Positions 8,124 through 16,437 of a DNA stretch of 37,708 bases are shown here, in pieces. This DNA is from an uncultured bacterium (GTDB taxonomy: Bacteria > Armatimonadota > JACIXR01), in contig CALITO010000035.1 of the NCBI GenBank assembly GCA_938041455.1, positions 1-37,708 of the forward strand, given 5' to 3'. The translations under genes and the position numbers were made by a program. The number at the start of each line of letters is the position of its first letter. Positions within the stretch are counted from its first letter, which is position 1. The notes beneath the pieces are model-generated. The model saw only the letters and a list, made by a program, of their open reading frames with translations. It searched no databases and was not told the DNA's origin.

Positions 8124-9245
8124 AAAATTGAGGATAAGGGGGGCTAAAAGGGTGGTGAACATAATCACGAGCACGAGGAGAGAGTAATCGGGGGCGGATA
8201 ATATTTTGTGGCTAAGTGAGTAAGAAGCCAAGACCAGCCCAACTTCTCCCCGGGGGACCATACCAACCCCTACTATCCATTTATTGAAAGCCTTTCCCGG
8301 AGCTAATAAACCCGGCAAAAGCTTTCCCAAGAAGGCGATGGCGAGGATGAGGGAAGCGAAGATGAAGGATTGAGCGGGGATAGAACCTATATTCATTTGA
8401 GCTCCCATAATGACGAAGAAGAAAGGGGTCAGGAAATCCGCGAGGGGGGTGATGCCTCTTTCTATGTGTAGTTTATGCTCGGGGCGGGAAAGGATGAGCC
8501 CGCAGGCGAAAGCACCCACTATTGGGGCCAAGCCAGCGAGTTGAGAAAAAAGGGAAAAGAGCATAAACAGAACGATTATTCCAGCGTAAAGCGCTCCCCT
8601 TGTGCGAAGATTCACTAATACATTCACAAGGAAGGGGGTTACCCGCAACCCCACCCCTATGGCCAAGCCGAGAAAAACAAGCGCCACTATAAAGGAGCGG
8701 ATAATCAGGCCAGCGGATACATTTCCGTGCTCTATACTTGTTAGAATGGATAAGACCAAGAGCGCCAGGATATCATCCAACACCGCCGCACCTAAAATCA
8801 CATTGGCTTCCCTGCTTTTCAGCCAACCTCTTTCCTGTAGGACCCTTGCGGTTATCCCCACGCTGGTTGCAGTGAGGACACCACCGATGAACAAGGCTTC
8901 TAAAGATTTATAGCCGAAGGCAAGGGAGATAAACCATCCGAGAAAGAAGGGAAGGATAACACCCATTGTTCCCACCCACGCGGAGGCAACCCCCGCCTTT
9001 CTTAGTTCATCTATGTCCATCTCCAAACCGATTTCGAACAAAAGGAGAATTGCCCCAAGTTCCGCGAGGATGTGGAAAGTCTCATCCCCCGGGTCAATGA
9101 TGTTCAGGAAACTATACCCTAACAAAATGCCCCCTATTAGCTCCCCTACCACACCAGGCATCCTCAGTCTGCCCATCAGTTCCCCCAAACCCTTGGCAAA
9201 GATGAGTAGGAGGACGGATTTAAGGAGAAACTCGTTAAATGTCAT
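8097..9245 (-). CDS. Cation:proton antiporter, CPA2 type
   Basis: The 382-residue integral membrane protein has about 11-13 hydrophobic segments and belongs to the sodium/proton exchanger superfamily (KefB/NapA-like membrane domain). The paired aspartates of the ion-binding site are visible in AAVLDDILALLV (Asp157 and Asp158). GVVGELIGGILLG near the N-terminus is a typical CPA2 motif. There is no C-terminal TrkA/RCK domain, so it resembles NapA-like transporters more than full KefB or KefC. It should exchange Na+ or K+ for protons at the inner membrane. It lies 3 bp downstream of the DUF362 gene as the last gene of the guaA run. Its 3' end overlaps the convergent ceramidase-like gene. Confidence 0.9.
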   Translation of the reverse strand: MTFNEFLLKSVLLLIFAKGLGELMGRLRMPGVVGELIGGILLGYSFLNIIDPGDETFHILAELGAILLLFEIGLEMDIDELRKAGVASAWVGTMGVILPFFLGWFISLAFGYKSLEALFIGGVLTATSVGITARVLQERGWLKSREANVILGAAVLDDILALLVLSILTSIEHGNVSAGLIIRSFIVALVFLGLAIGVGLRVTPFLVNVLVNLRTRGALYAGIIVLFMLFSLFSQLAGLAPIVGAFACGLILSRPEHKLHIERGITPLADFLTPFFFVIMGAQMNIGSIPAQSFIFASLILAIAFLGKLLPGLLAPGKAFNKWIVGVGMVPRGEVGLVLASYSLSHKILSAPDYSLLVLVIMFTTLLAPLILNFLLGGRPTH

Positions 9246-9248
9246 TCA

Positions 9249-10358
9249 TCAGATTTTTATCAACTGGTAATCAGTCGTGCCCAGTCCCAATTCTTCCCCA
9301 TGTTTCAGTTGTAGCATCCAGTCCACACTGGGGAAAAGCGCTCTGAACTTGTCCTCTTTACTTTCCAACCTTCTTCCCAAAGCGGAGTGCTCTATTCCCA
9401 CTGCCTCGTTAACGAGGTCGGCAGATGCCTTATCTATTGCCACAGGGTCATAGGAGGCGAGGATACCTATATCGGGAACGATGGGAACATCTCCCCAACC
9501 AACGCAGTCGCAGAGGGGTGTTATATCCATAAGAAAATTGAAAAAGCAGAGTTTCCCCTTCTTGTCCTCAAGTATAGCATAGGCATATTCCGCGAGGCGC
9601 TCCTGCTCCCCGATAGTCTCATCTCCCCAGCGGATGGCTACCGCACCCTGAGGACAGGAGACGGTGCACTCCCCACAACCGATGCATTTCTTCAAGTCTA
9701 TGACTGCCTTCCCTCTCACTATCTTTATCGCCTTAACGGGACACCATTTGGCGCATATACCACAACCCACGCACTTCTCCTCATCTACCTGAGGAGCTAA
9801 TTGGGAATGGATAGCCTGTTTCCCCCCCCTGCTGGCACATCCCATAGCGACATTCTTCAGAGCTCCCCCAAAGCCGAATTGGATATGACCTTTGAAGTGA
9901 GAAAGGACAACAAGGGCGTCCGCATGATATACCTCCCCCGCTATCTTAACCTGCTTAAAACGGGGGAGATTGACCCTTTTGGTGACGAAATTTTTCCCTT
10001 TGATACCATCCGCTATAACGATCGGTGCTCCCACAACTGCGTAGTCAAAACCGTTTAGAATGGCGGTCTCTATATGGTCAACGCTATTTGCTCTTGCCCC
10101 TCTATAGAGGGTATTAGAGTCGGTTAGGAAAGGTTTAGCGCCGAGGGACTTCAACTCCTCCACTATGGGACGCACGAAAATGGGGCGTAGATAGCGAGTA
10201 TTCCCTCGCTCTCCGAAATGGAGCTTCACCCCCACTAAATCGTTGGGAGCGATGAAGGTGGAGAAATCGCATCTCTTAATCAGTTGCTTCAACTTGACTA
10301 TAAGGCCTTCTTCATGGGAAGTAGAACGAGCATCTACAAAGAAGACCTCCGCACTCAT
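9249..10358 (-). CDS. DUF362 protein with two 4Fe-4S ferredoxin clusters
   Basis: The protein has 369 residues: a DUF362 region (about 1-185, with VGVKLHFGERGNTRYLRP and VVLSHFKGHIQFGFGGALKN) and a ferredoxin module with two C-x2-C-x2-C-x3-C-P motifs (Cys196-Cys206 and Cys225-Cys235). A DUF362 tail follows. It is soluble, without a signal peptide. The family is widespread in anaerobes and thermophiles; an electron-transfer role is likely but the substrate is unknown. The ribosome site AGGAGG lies six bases before the ATG. The small gaps on both sides place it in the run with rho and the DUF151 nuclease. Confidence 0.88.
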   Translation of the reverse strand: MSAEVFFVDARSTSHEEGLIVKLKQLIKRCDFSTFIAPNDLVGVKLHFGERGNTRYLRPIFVRPIVEELKSLGAKPFLTDSNTLYRGARANSVDHIETAILNGFDYAVVGAPIVIADGIKGKNFVTKRVNLPRFKQVKIAGEVYHADALVVLSHFKGHIQFGFGGALKNVAMGCASRGGKQAIHSQLAPQVDEEKCVGCGICAKWCPVKAIKIVRGKAVIDLKKCIGCGECTVSCPQGAVAIRWGDETIGEQERLAEYAYAILEDKKGKLCFFNFLMDITPLCDCVGWGDVPIVPDIGILASYDPVAIDKASADLVNEAVGIEHSALGRRLESKEDKFRALFPSVDWMLQLKHGEELGLGTTDYQLIKI

Positions 10359-10387
10359 CTTTCTCCTCCTTAATAGGAACTCTATTT

Positions 10388-10849
10388 CTACTGGTATTCT
10401 CCTTTGGCCGCTTCAAGGAATACCCGCTCCAAAACATAGATTGGAGCAGATACTCTAAGTGCAAGGGCAATAGCGTCACTCGGGCGGGAGTCAACAAAGA
10501 TCACCCTATCATCAATCGCCAGGTATATCTTGGCGTAATAGGTGTCGTGGAAAAGGTCGTCTACAACTATCTTCTCTACCTGCACTTGGAGTTTCTCTAT
10601 GATGTTTTTCAACAGGTCATGGGTAAGTGGGCGAGGGAGCAGAACTCTATCGGGATAAAGGGCGAAAGTAATCGCCAAGGCTTCAAAGGGACCTATCCAA
10701 ATGGGGAGGTGTCTGCCCGATGCATCTCGAAGGACGACGAAAGTCTTCCCCTCCTTGTCTTCATAAACACCCTCTACTTTCACTAAGACTTCCTCGTTAC
10801 CCTCGCTATAATCTTGGAAACTTTCTTCGGATTCCTCAAAATAGGGCAA
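10388..10849 (-). CDS. Bifunctional nuclease family protein (DUF151)
   Basis: The 153-residue protein has the DUF151 core: LRDASGRHLPIWIGPFEA, then RPLTHDLL, then the strongly conserved VDSRPSDAIALALR (about 123-136), and it ends with the family's 'APIYV' segment. Members are described as nucleases acting on RNA and DNA, and some Thermotoga and plant relatives have been studied, but the physiological role is unclear. It starts at TTG (10849), preceded by AAAGGAGG nine bases away. It lies directly downstream of rho. Confidence 0.88.
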   Translation of the reverse strand: MPYFEESEESFQDYSEGNEEVLVKVEGVYEDKEGKTFVVLRDASGRHLPIWIGPFEALAITFALYPDRVLLPRPLTHDLLKNIIEKLQVQVEKIVVDDLFHDTYYAKIYLAIDDRVIFVDSRPSDAIALALRVSAPIYVLERVFLEAAKGEYQ

Positions 10850-10872
10850 ATGCTTTCGCCTCCTTTTTAAAT

Positions 10873-12186
10873 TTATTCAAATTCCATAGGTCCTTCTTCT
10901 ATCATAACCAACTCTTCAGGCGAGAGAGTGCTCCTCAAGCGTTCCACAACGGTGGAGAAGAACTCGTCATTATCCCTCGTGCGCCTCAACCATTTTATCA
11001 ACTCCTCCGTTGCCTCGGCGGTATCCAGGGAAGCGTATGCTCTCCTCAGAATCCAAACACTCTTCAGCTCTTTTTCGCTGTAGAGGAGTTCCTCGTGCCT
11101 GGTGCCACTGCGCTTTATGTCTATGGCGGGGAATATCCTTCGCTCCGCTAAACTCCTGTCCAAAATCAACTCCATATTACCTGTCCCCTTAAACTCCTCA
11201 AATATCACCTCGTCCATCCTACTACCGGTTTCCACTAAAGTAGTAGCGATTATTGTGAGGCTCCCCCCATTCTCTATTTTTCTTGCTGCGCCGAAGAAAT
11301 GCTTCGGTTTATAAAGCGCAGCTGGGTCAAGCCCTCCCGATAAGGTCCTGCCCGAGGGAGTGCAGGTGAGGTTTGAGGCACGGGAAAGGCGAGTAAGACT
11401 GTCTAACAAGATGACCACATCCTTTCCCGCCTCCACAAGACGCTTTGCCTTCTCCAAAGTTAAATCCGCTACCCTCATATGATTCTCCGGCATCTCGTCA
11501 AATGTGGAAGATATTACCTCCCCTTTTACTGACCTTTTTATATCCGTTACCTCCTCGGGGCGTTCATCTATAAGTAAGACGATGAGGTAAACCTCCGGAT
11601 GGTTTGCGGTAATGCTATTAGCTATGGTCTTGAGGAGCGTGGTTTTACCCGCCTTGGGAGGAGCAACTATCAACCCCCTTTGCCCTTTACCTATGGGGGC
11701 GATGACATCTATCACTCGAGCGGATATGTTATCTGGTGTGGTCTCCAACCTCAGTCTCTCATAGGGGTAGACGGGAACAAGCTCGTCAAAATCAACCCGC
11801 TTGCGGAGTGAGCCAAGCTTCACACCGTTTATCGTTTCCACTCGGAGTAGCCCGTAGAAGCGCTCCATTTCCTTGGGCGGGCGGGCAAAGCCAGTTATCA
11901 CATCCCCCATCTTGAGCCCCAACTTCCTTATCTGGGAGGCGGACACATATACATCCTCGTTTGAGGGGCGGAAACCGTTCGTCCTTATTAATCCATAACC
12001 CTCAGGCAAAATCTCCAATACCCCCTCTATATACCTTAGCCCCGCTTTCCCGGCGTAGTTCTGGATTATCTGCTTGATCAATTCATCCCTACTCAACTCC
12101 TCCGCTCCCTCCACGCCCAGCTCTTGGGCAATGGATGTTAACTCCTTCTCGTTCATAACCTCCAATTGGGCGAGGTCTATCTCCAT
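10873..12186 (-). CDS. rho: Transcription termination factor Rho
   Basis: A hexameric RNA-dependent ATPase that releases RNA from RNA polymerase. The 437 residues hold an N-terminal Rho helical region (about 1-45), the cold-shock-like RNA-binding domain (GYGLIRT, about 50-125) and the ATPase core. The Walker A motif is APPKAGKTT (175-183, Lys181), DERPEEVTD follows, and LTRLSRASN and RSGTRHEELL are typical. There is no long insertion of the kind seen in some high-GC lineages. The gene lies 16 bp after hpt and 23 bp before the DUF151 gene in a single run led by guaA. Given Rho and the short, T-poor hairpins in this window, Rho-dependent termination may be important here. Confidence 0.97.
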   Translation of the reverse strand: MEIDLAQLEVMNEKELTSIAQELGVEGAEELSRDELIKQIIQNYAGKAGLRYIEGVLEILPEGYGLIRTNGFRPSNEDVYVSASQIRKLGLKMGDVITGFARPPKEMERFYGLLRVETINGVKLGSLRKRVDFDELVPVYPYERLRLETTPDNISARVIDVIAPIGKGQRGLIVAPPKAGKTTLLKTIANSITANHPEVYLIVLLIDERPEEVTDIKRSVKGEVISSTFDEMPENHMRVADLTLEKAKRLVEAGKDVVILLDSLTRLSRASNLTCTPSGRTLSGGLDPAALYKPKHFFGAARKIENGGSLTIIATTLVETGSRMDEVIFEEFKGTGNMELILDRSLAERRIFPAIDIKRSGTRHEELLYSEKELKSVWILRRAYASLDTAEATEELIKWLRRTRDNDEFFSTVVERLRSTLSPEELVMIEEGPMEFE

Positions 12187-12202
12187 AATTTATCATACCT
12201 CC

Positions 12203-12757
12203 TTACTTTCCCGCATATACATCGGGCTTCAAAACTCCCACGAAGGGCAAGTTCCTGTATCTCTGATTGAAGTCTAATCCATAGCCTACGACGAATTTGT
12301 CAGGTATCTCAAATCCCTTGTAATGAATATCCACCTCCACTTGCCTTCTCGTAGGTTTATCTAATAGAGCACATACTTTAACACTCGCAGGTTTTCTCGC
12401 CCTTATTATTCTTAAAAGATAATCCAAAGTTAACCCCGTGTCAACTATGTCCTCCACGATTAATATATGGCGTCCCTCAATGCTTTCGTCCAAGTCTTTA
12501 ACTATTTTAACAACTCCTGAGCTTTCCGTATAGCCCCCATAGCTGGATATTGCCACGAAGTCCACAGAGATTGGCACCTTTATATGTCTTATTAAATCGC
12601 TAAGGAAAAGGAAAGCCCCCCTTAATACCCCCACAATGACCAATTCTCTATCTTGATAATCCTCGCTTATTCTTTCCCCTAACTCCTTAACTTTTGCCTC
12701 TATTTCCTCCTCGCTGAGCAGGATCTCTTGAATATCACTCTCTAACCTGGTCAACAT
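12203..12757 (-). CDS. hpt: Hypoxanthine phosphoribosyltransferase
   Basis: Converts hypoxanthine or guanine plus PRPP to IMP or GMP in purine salvage. The 184 residues include the PRPP-binding loop ILIVEDIVDTGLT (98-110) and the flexible-loop region SSYGG. LVIVGVLRGAFLFLSDL near the N-terminus and VVGYGLDFNQRYRNLP near the C-terminus are family hallmarks. The start follows GGAG at nine bases. It lies 6 bp downstream of guaA, a sensible pairing because both make GMP. Confidence 0.96.
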   Translation of the reverse strand: MLTRLESDIQEILLSEEEIEAKVKELGERISEDYQDRELVIVGVLRGAFLFLSDLIRHIKVPISVDFVAISSYGGYTESSGVVKIVKDLDESIEGRHILIVEDIVDTGLTLDYLLRIIRARKPASVKVCALLDKPTRRQVEVDIHYKGFEIPDKFVVGYGLDFNQRYRNLPFVGVLKPDVYAGK

Positions 12758-12763
12758 TTGGCA

Positions 12764-14347
12764 TCACTCCCATTCTATTGTAGCAGGTGGTTTGGAAGAT
12801 ATATCATAAACTACCCTATTTACTCCCTCCACTTCCCTTGTTATGCGATTTGAGATATTCTCTAACACCTCGTAGGGCAATTTCACCCAGTCAGCGGTCA
12901 TAGCATCCTCGCTGGAGACAACCCTAACTCCTATAGTGTAATCGTAGGTTCGGCGGTCCCCCATCACCCCCACTGTCCTCACGGGAAGAAGCACGGCAAA
13001 AGATTGCCACACGCTCCTATAAAGCCCGGCCTTCTTGATTTCCTCCACTACAATCGCATCCACCTCTCGGAGCAGTTGGACTTTTTGAGGCGTCACCTCT
13101 CCAATAATCCTGATAGCGAGCCCCGGCCCAGGAAAGGGATGCCGCCAGATGATGTCCGAGCTCAGTCCCAATTCTTCCCCTATTTGTCTAACCTCGTCCT
13201 TGAATAGGTAGCGCAGGGGCTCCACTAACTTCAACTTCATTTTTAGAGGTAATCCACCTACATTATGATGTGTCTTTATGCGGGCTGCTCTTTCCGTCCC
13301 GCTTTCTATTACATCCGGATACAAAGTGCCCTGGGCGAGGTATCTGACATTCTCCAATTTGCTCGCCTCTTCCTCAAAAACTTTGACGAATTCCTCACCG
13401 ATAACCCGCCTTTTCTCCTCCGGGTCTACTACCCCCTTCAATCTTTGGAAAAACCTTTCCTCCCCATCTACATATATCAAGTTCATCCTGAAATTTTCCC
13501 TGAATGTGCGCAGGACATCCTCCACCTCGCCTTTCCTCAACAATCCGTGATTGACGAAAATACATATTAGGTCATCCCCCACAACCTTGTGGACGAGAAC
13601 AGAGGTAACCGCTGAATCCACACCCCCACTTAAGGCACAGATAACCTTTCCCCCTTCCTTCACCATCTCCCTTATGTAATCCAAGGCGCCTTGGATATAG
13701 GAGGTGGTCGTCCAAAGGGGTTGGCAACCAGCCTGATTATAGAGGAAATTGCGGATTACCTCTATCCCCCAAGGGGTGTGGACCACCTCGGGGTGAAATT
13801 GAACGCCGAAAATCCCCTTTTCAGGAGAGGACATAGCCGCTACAGGGGTGGAACGGGTATAGGCTGTGACTTTGAAGCCGGGTGGTGGTTTCACTACTAT
13901 ATCGGAGTGGCTCATCCAGGCTATGAGGTTGGGGTTCAAGCCAGAGAATATATCCGAATCATCCGTCACGAATAGCTCAGTTTTTCCATATTCCCCCTTC
14001 TCCCCTCTCCTCACCTCCCCCTTCAGCATATAACCTATCAGTTGATGCCCATAGCAGATCCCAAGTATGGGTATGCCCAGAGCGAATATCTGGGGGTCGC
14101 ACCTCGGACTATCTTTTTCAAAAACACTACGGGGACCACCCGAGAAAATCAGGGCCTTTGGCCCTATTTTCTTTATCTCCTCAGCGGTTATGGTGTGAGG
14201 AACTATCTCGGAATAAACATGGCACTCCCTCACCCTTCGGGCGATGAGCTGGCTATACTGCGCTCCGAAGTCCAAGACCAAAACTATTTGGTTTTGTGGC
14301 GGTGTGGGTTTCCTTTCGTCTGTAATTTTAGACTCCCCTTTCTTCAC
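12764..14347 (-). CDS. guaA: GMP synthase (glutamine-hydrolysing)
   Basis: Converts XMP to GMP with glutamine and ATP. The 527 residues are of usual length. The glutaminase domain has GICYGHQ (Cys98) and GVQFHPEV. The ATP pyrophosphatase domain has the P-loop SGGVDS (240-245). The C-terminal dimerisation domain ends in [11 protein letters not shown], the expected GuaA terminus. It starts at GTG (14347) with GAGGT six bases upstream. A strong promoter lies inside the end of rdgB, so guaA heads its own run: guaA, hpt, rho, DUF151, DUF362, antiporter. Confidence 0.97.
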   Translation of the reverse strand: MKKGESKITDERKPTPPQNQIVLVLDFGAQYSQLIARRVRECHVYSEIVPHTITAEEIKKIGPKALIFSGGPRSVFEKDSPRCDPQIFALGIPILGICYGHQLIGYMLKGEVRRGEKGEYGKTELFVTDDSDIFSGLNPNLIAWMSHSDIVVKPPPGFKVTAYTRSTPVAAMSSPEKGIFGVQFHPEVVHTPWGIEVIRNFLYNQAGCQPLWTTTSYIQGALDYIREMVKEGGKVICALSGGVDSAVTSVLVHKVVGDDLICIFVNHGLLRKGEVEDVLRTFRENFRMNLIYVDGEERFFQRLKGVVDPEEKRRVIGEEFVKVFEEEASKLENVRYLAQGTLYPDVIESGTERAARIKTHHNVGGLPLKMKLKLVEPLRYLFKDEVRQIGEELGLSSDIIWRHPFPGPGLAIRIIGEVTPQKVQLLREVDAIVVEEIKKAGLYRSVWQSFAVLLPVRTVGVMGDRRTYDYTIGVRVVSSEDAMTADWVKLPYEVLENISNRITREVEGVNRVVYDISSKPPATIEWE

Positions 14348-14415
14348 AAATTTACCTCAATTTACCCCGGGGGTTAATGACGGGGGATTACCTGGGGAAA
14401 TTTCCTGATAAATAT

Positions 14416-14444
14416 ATTATACTATACTTCGTCAAATTTTCCAA
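14416..14444 (-). promoter_or_regulatory. Promoter of the guaA run, inside the rdgB 3' end
   Basis: On the minus strand TTGGAA (14444-14439) and a perfect TATAAT (14421-14416) are exactly 17 bp apart. The predicted start near 14409 leaves a leader of about 60 nt that is C-rich in its middle. The -35 overlaps the last codons of rdgB. Confidence 0.7.
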
Positions 14445-15040
14445 GAAGTTCTTACCTCCTTTCCCAATATCTCCCTCGCCTTTCTCAAGGCTATCCCTCT
14501 ATGGCTTATCTCGTTCTTCTCCTCCACGCTTAGTTCCGCCATCGTTTTCCCTTTAGCGGGTATGAAGAAGATGGGGTCGTAGCCGAAACCTCCCTTACCC
14601 CGGGGCTCATAAGTTATGTATCCCCTCACGATTCCTTCCGCTCTCTCTAACCTTCCCTCCGGCATAGCTATGGCTATCACGCAGCGGAACAATGCTTTCC
14701 TTTCCTCCCATTTTCTACCCTCCAACATCCTCAAAATAATCCTTATTCTCTCCTCGTCCGTTTCCCCTACCCGTTTTGACCTCACACCGGGAAACCCCCC
14801 AAGGCTCTCCACCTCAAGCCCAGAGTCATCGGCCAGAGCCATCTCACCCCAGCGGAGAGCAGCCTCCACCGCCTTGCGGGAAGCATTATCCCAATAGCTC
14901 TCTTCTTTCTCCTCTACATTCAAGGGAGAAGGTAAAGGGACAATCTCCAAAGGTAATCCCTCCAGGATTTTGGCAATTTCCCTGAATTTCCCTATGTTAT
15001 CCGTGGCTATTATCAGTTTTTTCTTATCCCGACTTCCCAA
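14432..15040 (-). CDS. rdgB: XTP/dITP pyrophosphatase (Ham1/RdgB family)
   Basis: Removes non-canonical purine nucleotides (XTP, dITP, ITP) from the pool, giving the monophosphate and pyrophosphate. The 202 residues contain IIATDNIGKFREI (N-terminal substrate loop), ALADDSGLEVESLGGFPGV (metal and base site) and KGGFGYDPIF; SHRG lies in the C-terminal part. The usual GVYSARYAG segment reads GVRSKRVGE here, a mild divergence. It overlaps the upstream phosphoglucomutase gene by 17 bp, so the two are coupled. Confidence 0.94.
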   Translation of the reverse strand: MGSRDKKKLIIATDNIGKFREIAKILEGLPLEIVPLPSPLNVEEKEESYWDNASRKAVEAALRWGEMALADDSGLEVESLGGFPGVRSKRVGETDEERIRIILRMLEGRKWEERKALFRCVIAIAMPEGRLERAEGIVRGYITYEPRGKGGFGYDPIFFIPAKGKTMAELSVEEKNEISHRGIALRKAREILGKEVRTSWKI

Positions 15041-16427
15041 GGATAGAACAAACCTCTTCTTCTAATCGGCGTAACTTCTCCTCCGAATGGGTCTCTATGT
15101 AGCACCTTATTAAAGGTTCCGTTCCCGAGGGGCGCAGGAGAAGCCAAGAGCGATCTTCAAGTTTAAACTTCATCCCGTCAATAGTGATGAGGTCTATCAC
15201 TCGCAATCCAGCCAAGGAGGAGAGATTTTTCAGTTTAGAAAGGAAAATTTCTCTCTTCTCCGAGGGAATATCTATGCGTTGGAAGAAAAAGGGACCAATT
15301 TGGCGGTAAATTCCCTCCAGAATATCCTTAAAGGTAAGCCCCCACCTCGCTCTTACCTCACACATTAAAAGGCAGGCTAAAATGCCATCCTTCTCCGGTA
15401 TATGACCCTTTATCGTCATCCCTCCCGACTCCTCACCCCCCAAGAGCCCTTCCTCATCCTTCATCGCCTTCCCCACGAACTTGAAACCTACAGGCACCTC
15501 TACCAAGGGTAGCTGATAAAACCCAGCCAAGGCATCCAGCATATTCGTCGTCGCTATGCTCCTTATCACGGCTCCCTTTTCCTTCCTTCCCTCAACTAAA
15601 TATTTCAAAATTATGGCGAGCACCTCATTTGGTGTTATGAACCCACCACCCACATCCACTATTCCAAATCTGTCCCCGTCTCCGTCCGTGGAAAGCCCTA
15701 TGTCCGCCCCCTTCTTCAATCTCTCTTGCAGTTCTCTCAGGTTTCCTTCCGATGGGTCGGGCAACATCTCCCCGAAGAGGGGATTCCTCTCCTCGTGCAA
15801 AACCTCTACCTTCCACCCAAGTTCCTCCAATATCCCGTCAACGAAGCCCCTCCCACTCGCATAAAGGGGATCATAGATTGCGCAAAGGGGTTTTGCTTTA
15901 AGGAGGGGAAAATCTATAACTCGGGAAAGTTGCTCCTTATAGGCGGGAAGGGGGTCAAAACGCTTTACCTCTCCCTTGATACTGCTCGTCCTTCCTCCCC
16001 CTTTCAGAACCACCTGGATAAGTTGCTCTATGCGTTCCGTAACATCGGGGAGGGCGGGATGTATATATTCGGGTATGAACTTTATACCCGAATATATAGG
16101 TGGATTATGGCTTGCGGTTATCATCACTGCTCCCCCTGCGCCAAGGTGCTTTATTGAGAAGGCAACGACAGGGGTAGGGACATCTCTATGGGGCAAATGA
16201 ACATTTATACCGTAGTGGGAGAGAACATTCGCTACCTCTTGGGCGAACTCGGGGGAAAGAAAGCGGGCATCGTAGCCCACTACCGCTCCCTTTTCCGCTG
16301 TGCCTCGCTCTTTCATAAAGAGCGCTATCGCCTCCGCCACGATACGCACATTGGCGAAAGTGAACTCCTCAGCGATCACCGCTCGCCATCCATCTGTTCC
16401 AAAGTTAAACCTTGCCTTTCTCCTCAT
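15024..16427 (-). CDS. Phosphoglucomutase/phosphomannomutase family protein
   Basis: Interconverts hexose 1- and 6-phosphates through a phosphoserine. The 467 residues have the four-domain layout: FGTDGWRA at the N-terminus, the phosphoserine loop ITASHNPP (Ser106), the metal loop STDGDGDRFG, the sugar-binding loop GGEESGG and the phosphate-binding loop RPSGTEPLIR. Which sugar it prefers cannot be decided from sequence. It sits 10 bp downstream of mfd and overlaps rdgB. Confidence 0.94.
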   Translation of the reverse strand: MRRKARFNFGTDGWRAVIAEEFTFANVRIVAEAIALFMKERGTAEKGAVVGYDARFLSPEFAQEVANVLSHYGINVHLPHRDVPTPVVAFSIKHLGAGGAVMITASHNPPIYSGIKFIPEYIHPALPDVTERIEQLIQVVLKGGGRTSSIKGEVKRFDPLPAYKEQLSRVIDFPLLKAKPLCAIYDPLYASGRGFVDGILEELGWKVEVLHEERNPLFGEMLPDPSEGNLRELQERLKKGADIGLSTDGDGDRFGIVDVGGGFITPNEVLAIILKYLVEGRKEKGAVIRSIATTNMLDALAGFYQLPLVEVPVGFKFVGKAMKDEEGLLGGEESGGMTIKGHIPEKDGILACLLMCEVRARWGLTFKDILEGIYRQIGPFFFQRIDIPSEKREIFLSKLKNLSSLAGLRVIDLITIDGMKFKLEDRSWLLLRPSGTEPLIRCYIETHSEEKLRRLEEEVCSILGKSG

Positions 16428-16437
16428 AGAAACCGCA

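Noticed and set aside
14348-14415. Purine riboswitch in the guaA leader
   Set aside because: The leader is about 60 nt and C-rich; the conserved three-way-junction segments of the purine aptamer are not present.
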